Position numbers and translations under genes: made by a program. This document shows, piece by piece, positions 32,680 through 32,811 of a stretch of DNA of 32,811 nt. The notes below the pieces were generated by a model. It was not told the origin of the DNA, made no database searches, and saw only the letters and a program-made list of their open reading frames with translations. Numbering within the stretch: position 1 is the stretch's first letter; every line of letters begins with the position of its first letter. The stretch is from an uncultured bacterium. GTDB taxonomy: Bacteria; Vulcanimicrobiota; CADAWZ01. The stretch spans positions 1-32,811 of the forward strand of contig CADASF010000021.1 of assembly GCA_902790465.1 (NCBI GenBank), read 5' to 3'.

Positions 32680-32811
32680 ATGGCTAAAATAAATAAAGAA
32701 ACCAAAAAGAAGAAAAAGAAAAAGAATGTTGAGAAAATATCTTTAAAAGAACAAGTCCCAAAAGATATTCAAAAAGATATTCAAAATTTTATTCTTATGG
32801 ACGATGAATTT
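32680..32811 (+). CDS. Lysine-rich N-terminus of a gene cut by the window edge
   Basis: An ATG at 32680, preceded by GAGAGG at normal spacing and a good promoter, opens 44 codons without a stop to the edge. The peptide begins MAKINKETKKKKKKKNVEK, then ISLKEQVPKDIQKDIQNFIL and MDDEF. The basic start and a following amphipathic stretch suggest a cytoplasmic or nucleic-acid/membrane-associated protein; nothing further can be said from the visible part. Confidence 0.6.
   Translation, partial: MAKINKETKKKKKKKNVEKISLKEQVPKDIQKDIQNFILMDDEF

Overview
The window comes from an A/T-rich bacterium that uses the standard code: TGA is a genuine stop at the end of fmt, inside an ATGA overlap. Ribosome-binding sites are GGAGG-like and promoters are sigma70-like (TTGACA/TTGATT, 17-nt spacer, TATAAT/TAAAAT). 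Gene order is ordinary bacterial (str, S10 and spc ribosomal clusters), but several details are not: no tuf after fusA, no rpmD (L30) between rpsE and rplO, no map/infA/rpmJ or alpha operon after secY, no yajC between tgt and secD, zinc-type S14, and lineage-style insertions in S12, L4 and SecF. I cannot name the phylum from sequence alone; an uncultured, non-model lineage is likely.

Layout. Positions 1-451 are non-coding and end in a perfect 56-nt palindromic terminator. From 452 to 6011 a minus-strand group runs (in transcription order) membrane protein, phosphoribosyltransferase-like protein, tgt, secD, secF. From 6157 to 11588 a plus-strand group runs SIS/phosphoheptose-isomerase-glycosyltransferase fusion, small membrane protein, def, fmt, and a secreted repeat protein; def has a perfect consensus promoter just upstream. 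A bidirectional terminator separates this from a small minus-strand coiled-coil gene and adk, which has its own promoter.

From 12916 to 27403 lies the translation block on the minus strand: rpsL-rpsG-fusA from a strong promoter, then rpsJ-rplC-rplD-rplW-rplB-rpsS-rplV-rpsC-rplP-rpmC-rpsQ from a second promoter, then rplN-rplX-rplE-rpsN-rpsH-rplF-rplR-rpsE-rplO-secY, apparently boosted by a third internal promoter, ending in a terminator. Several gaps in this block are unusually long and hold hairpins; the one between rpsN and rpsH folds into a multi-branched RNA candidate with a GNRA tetraloop and mutually exclusive pairings.

Divergent from the str operon is a 1026-residue protein joining a DnaG-C-terminal/DnaB-N-terminal-like domain, a very long coiled coil and a DnaB-like RecA ATPase. 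This is the most unusual protein in the window. It is followed by intergenic repeats, a minus-strand PLP enzyme of the methionine gamma-lyase/aluminium-resistance family, and the start of a lysine-rich gene cut by the right edge.

Together the window covers protein synthesis (ribosomal proteins, EF-G, tRNA modification, initiator formylation and deformylation), export (SecY, SecD, SecF) and a few accessory genes. Two housekeeping proteins lack a residue usually called essential: Fmt (Cys for the catalytic Asn) and SecF (Asn for the conserved membrane Asp).
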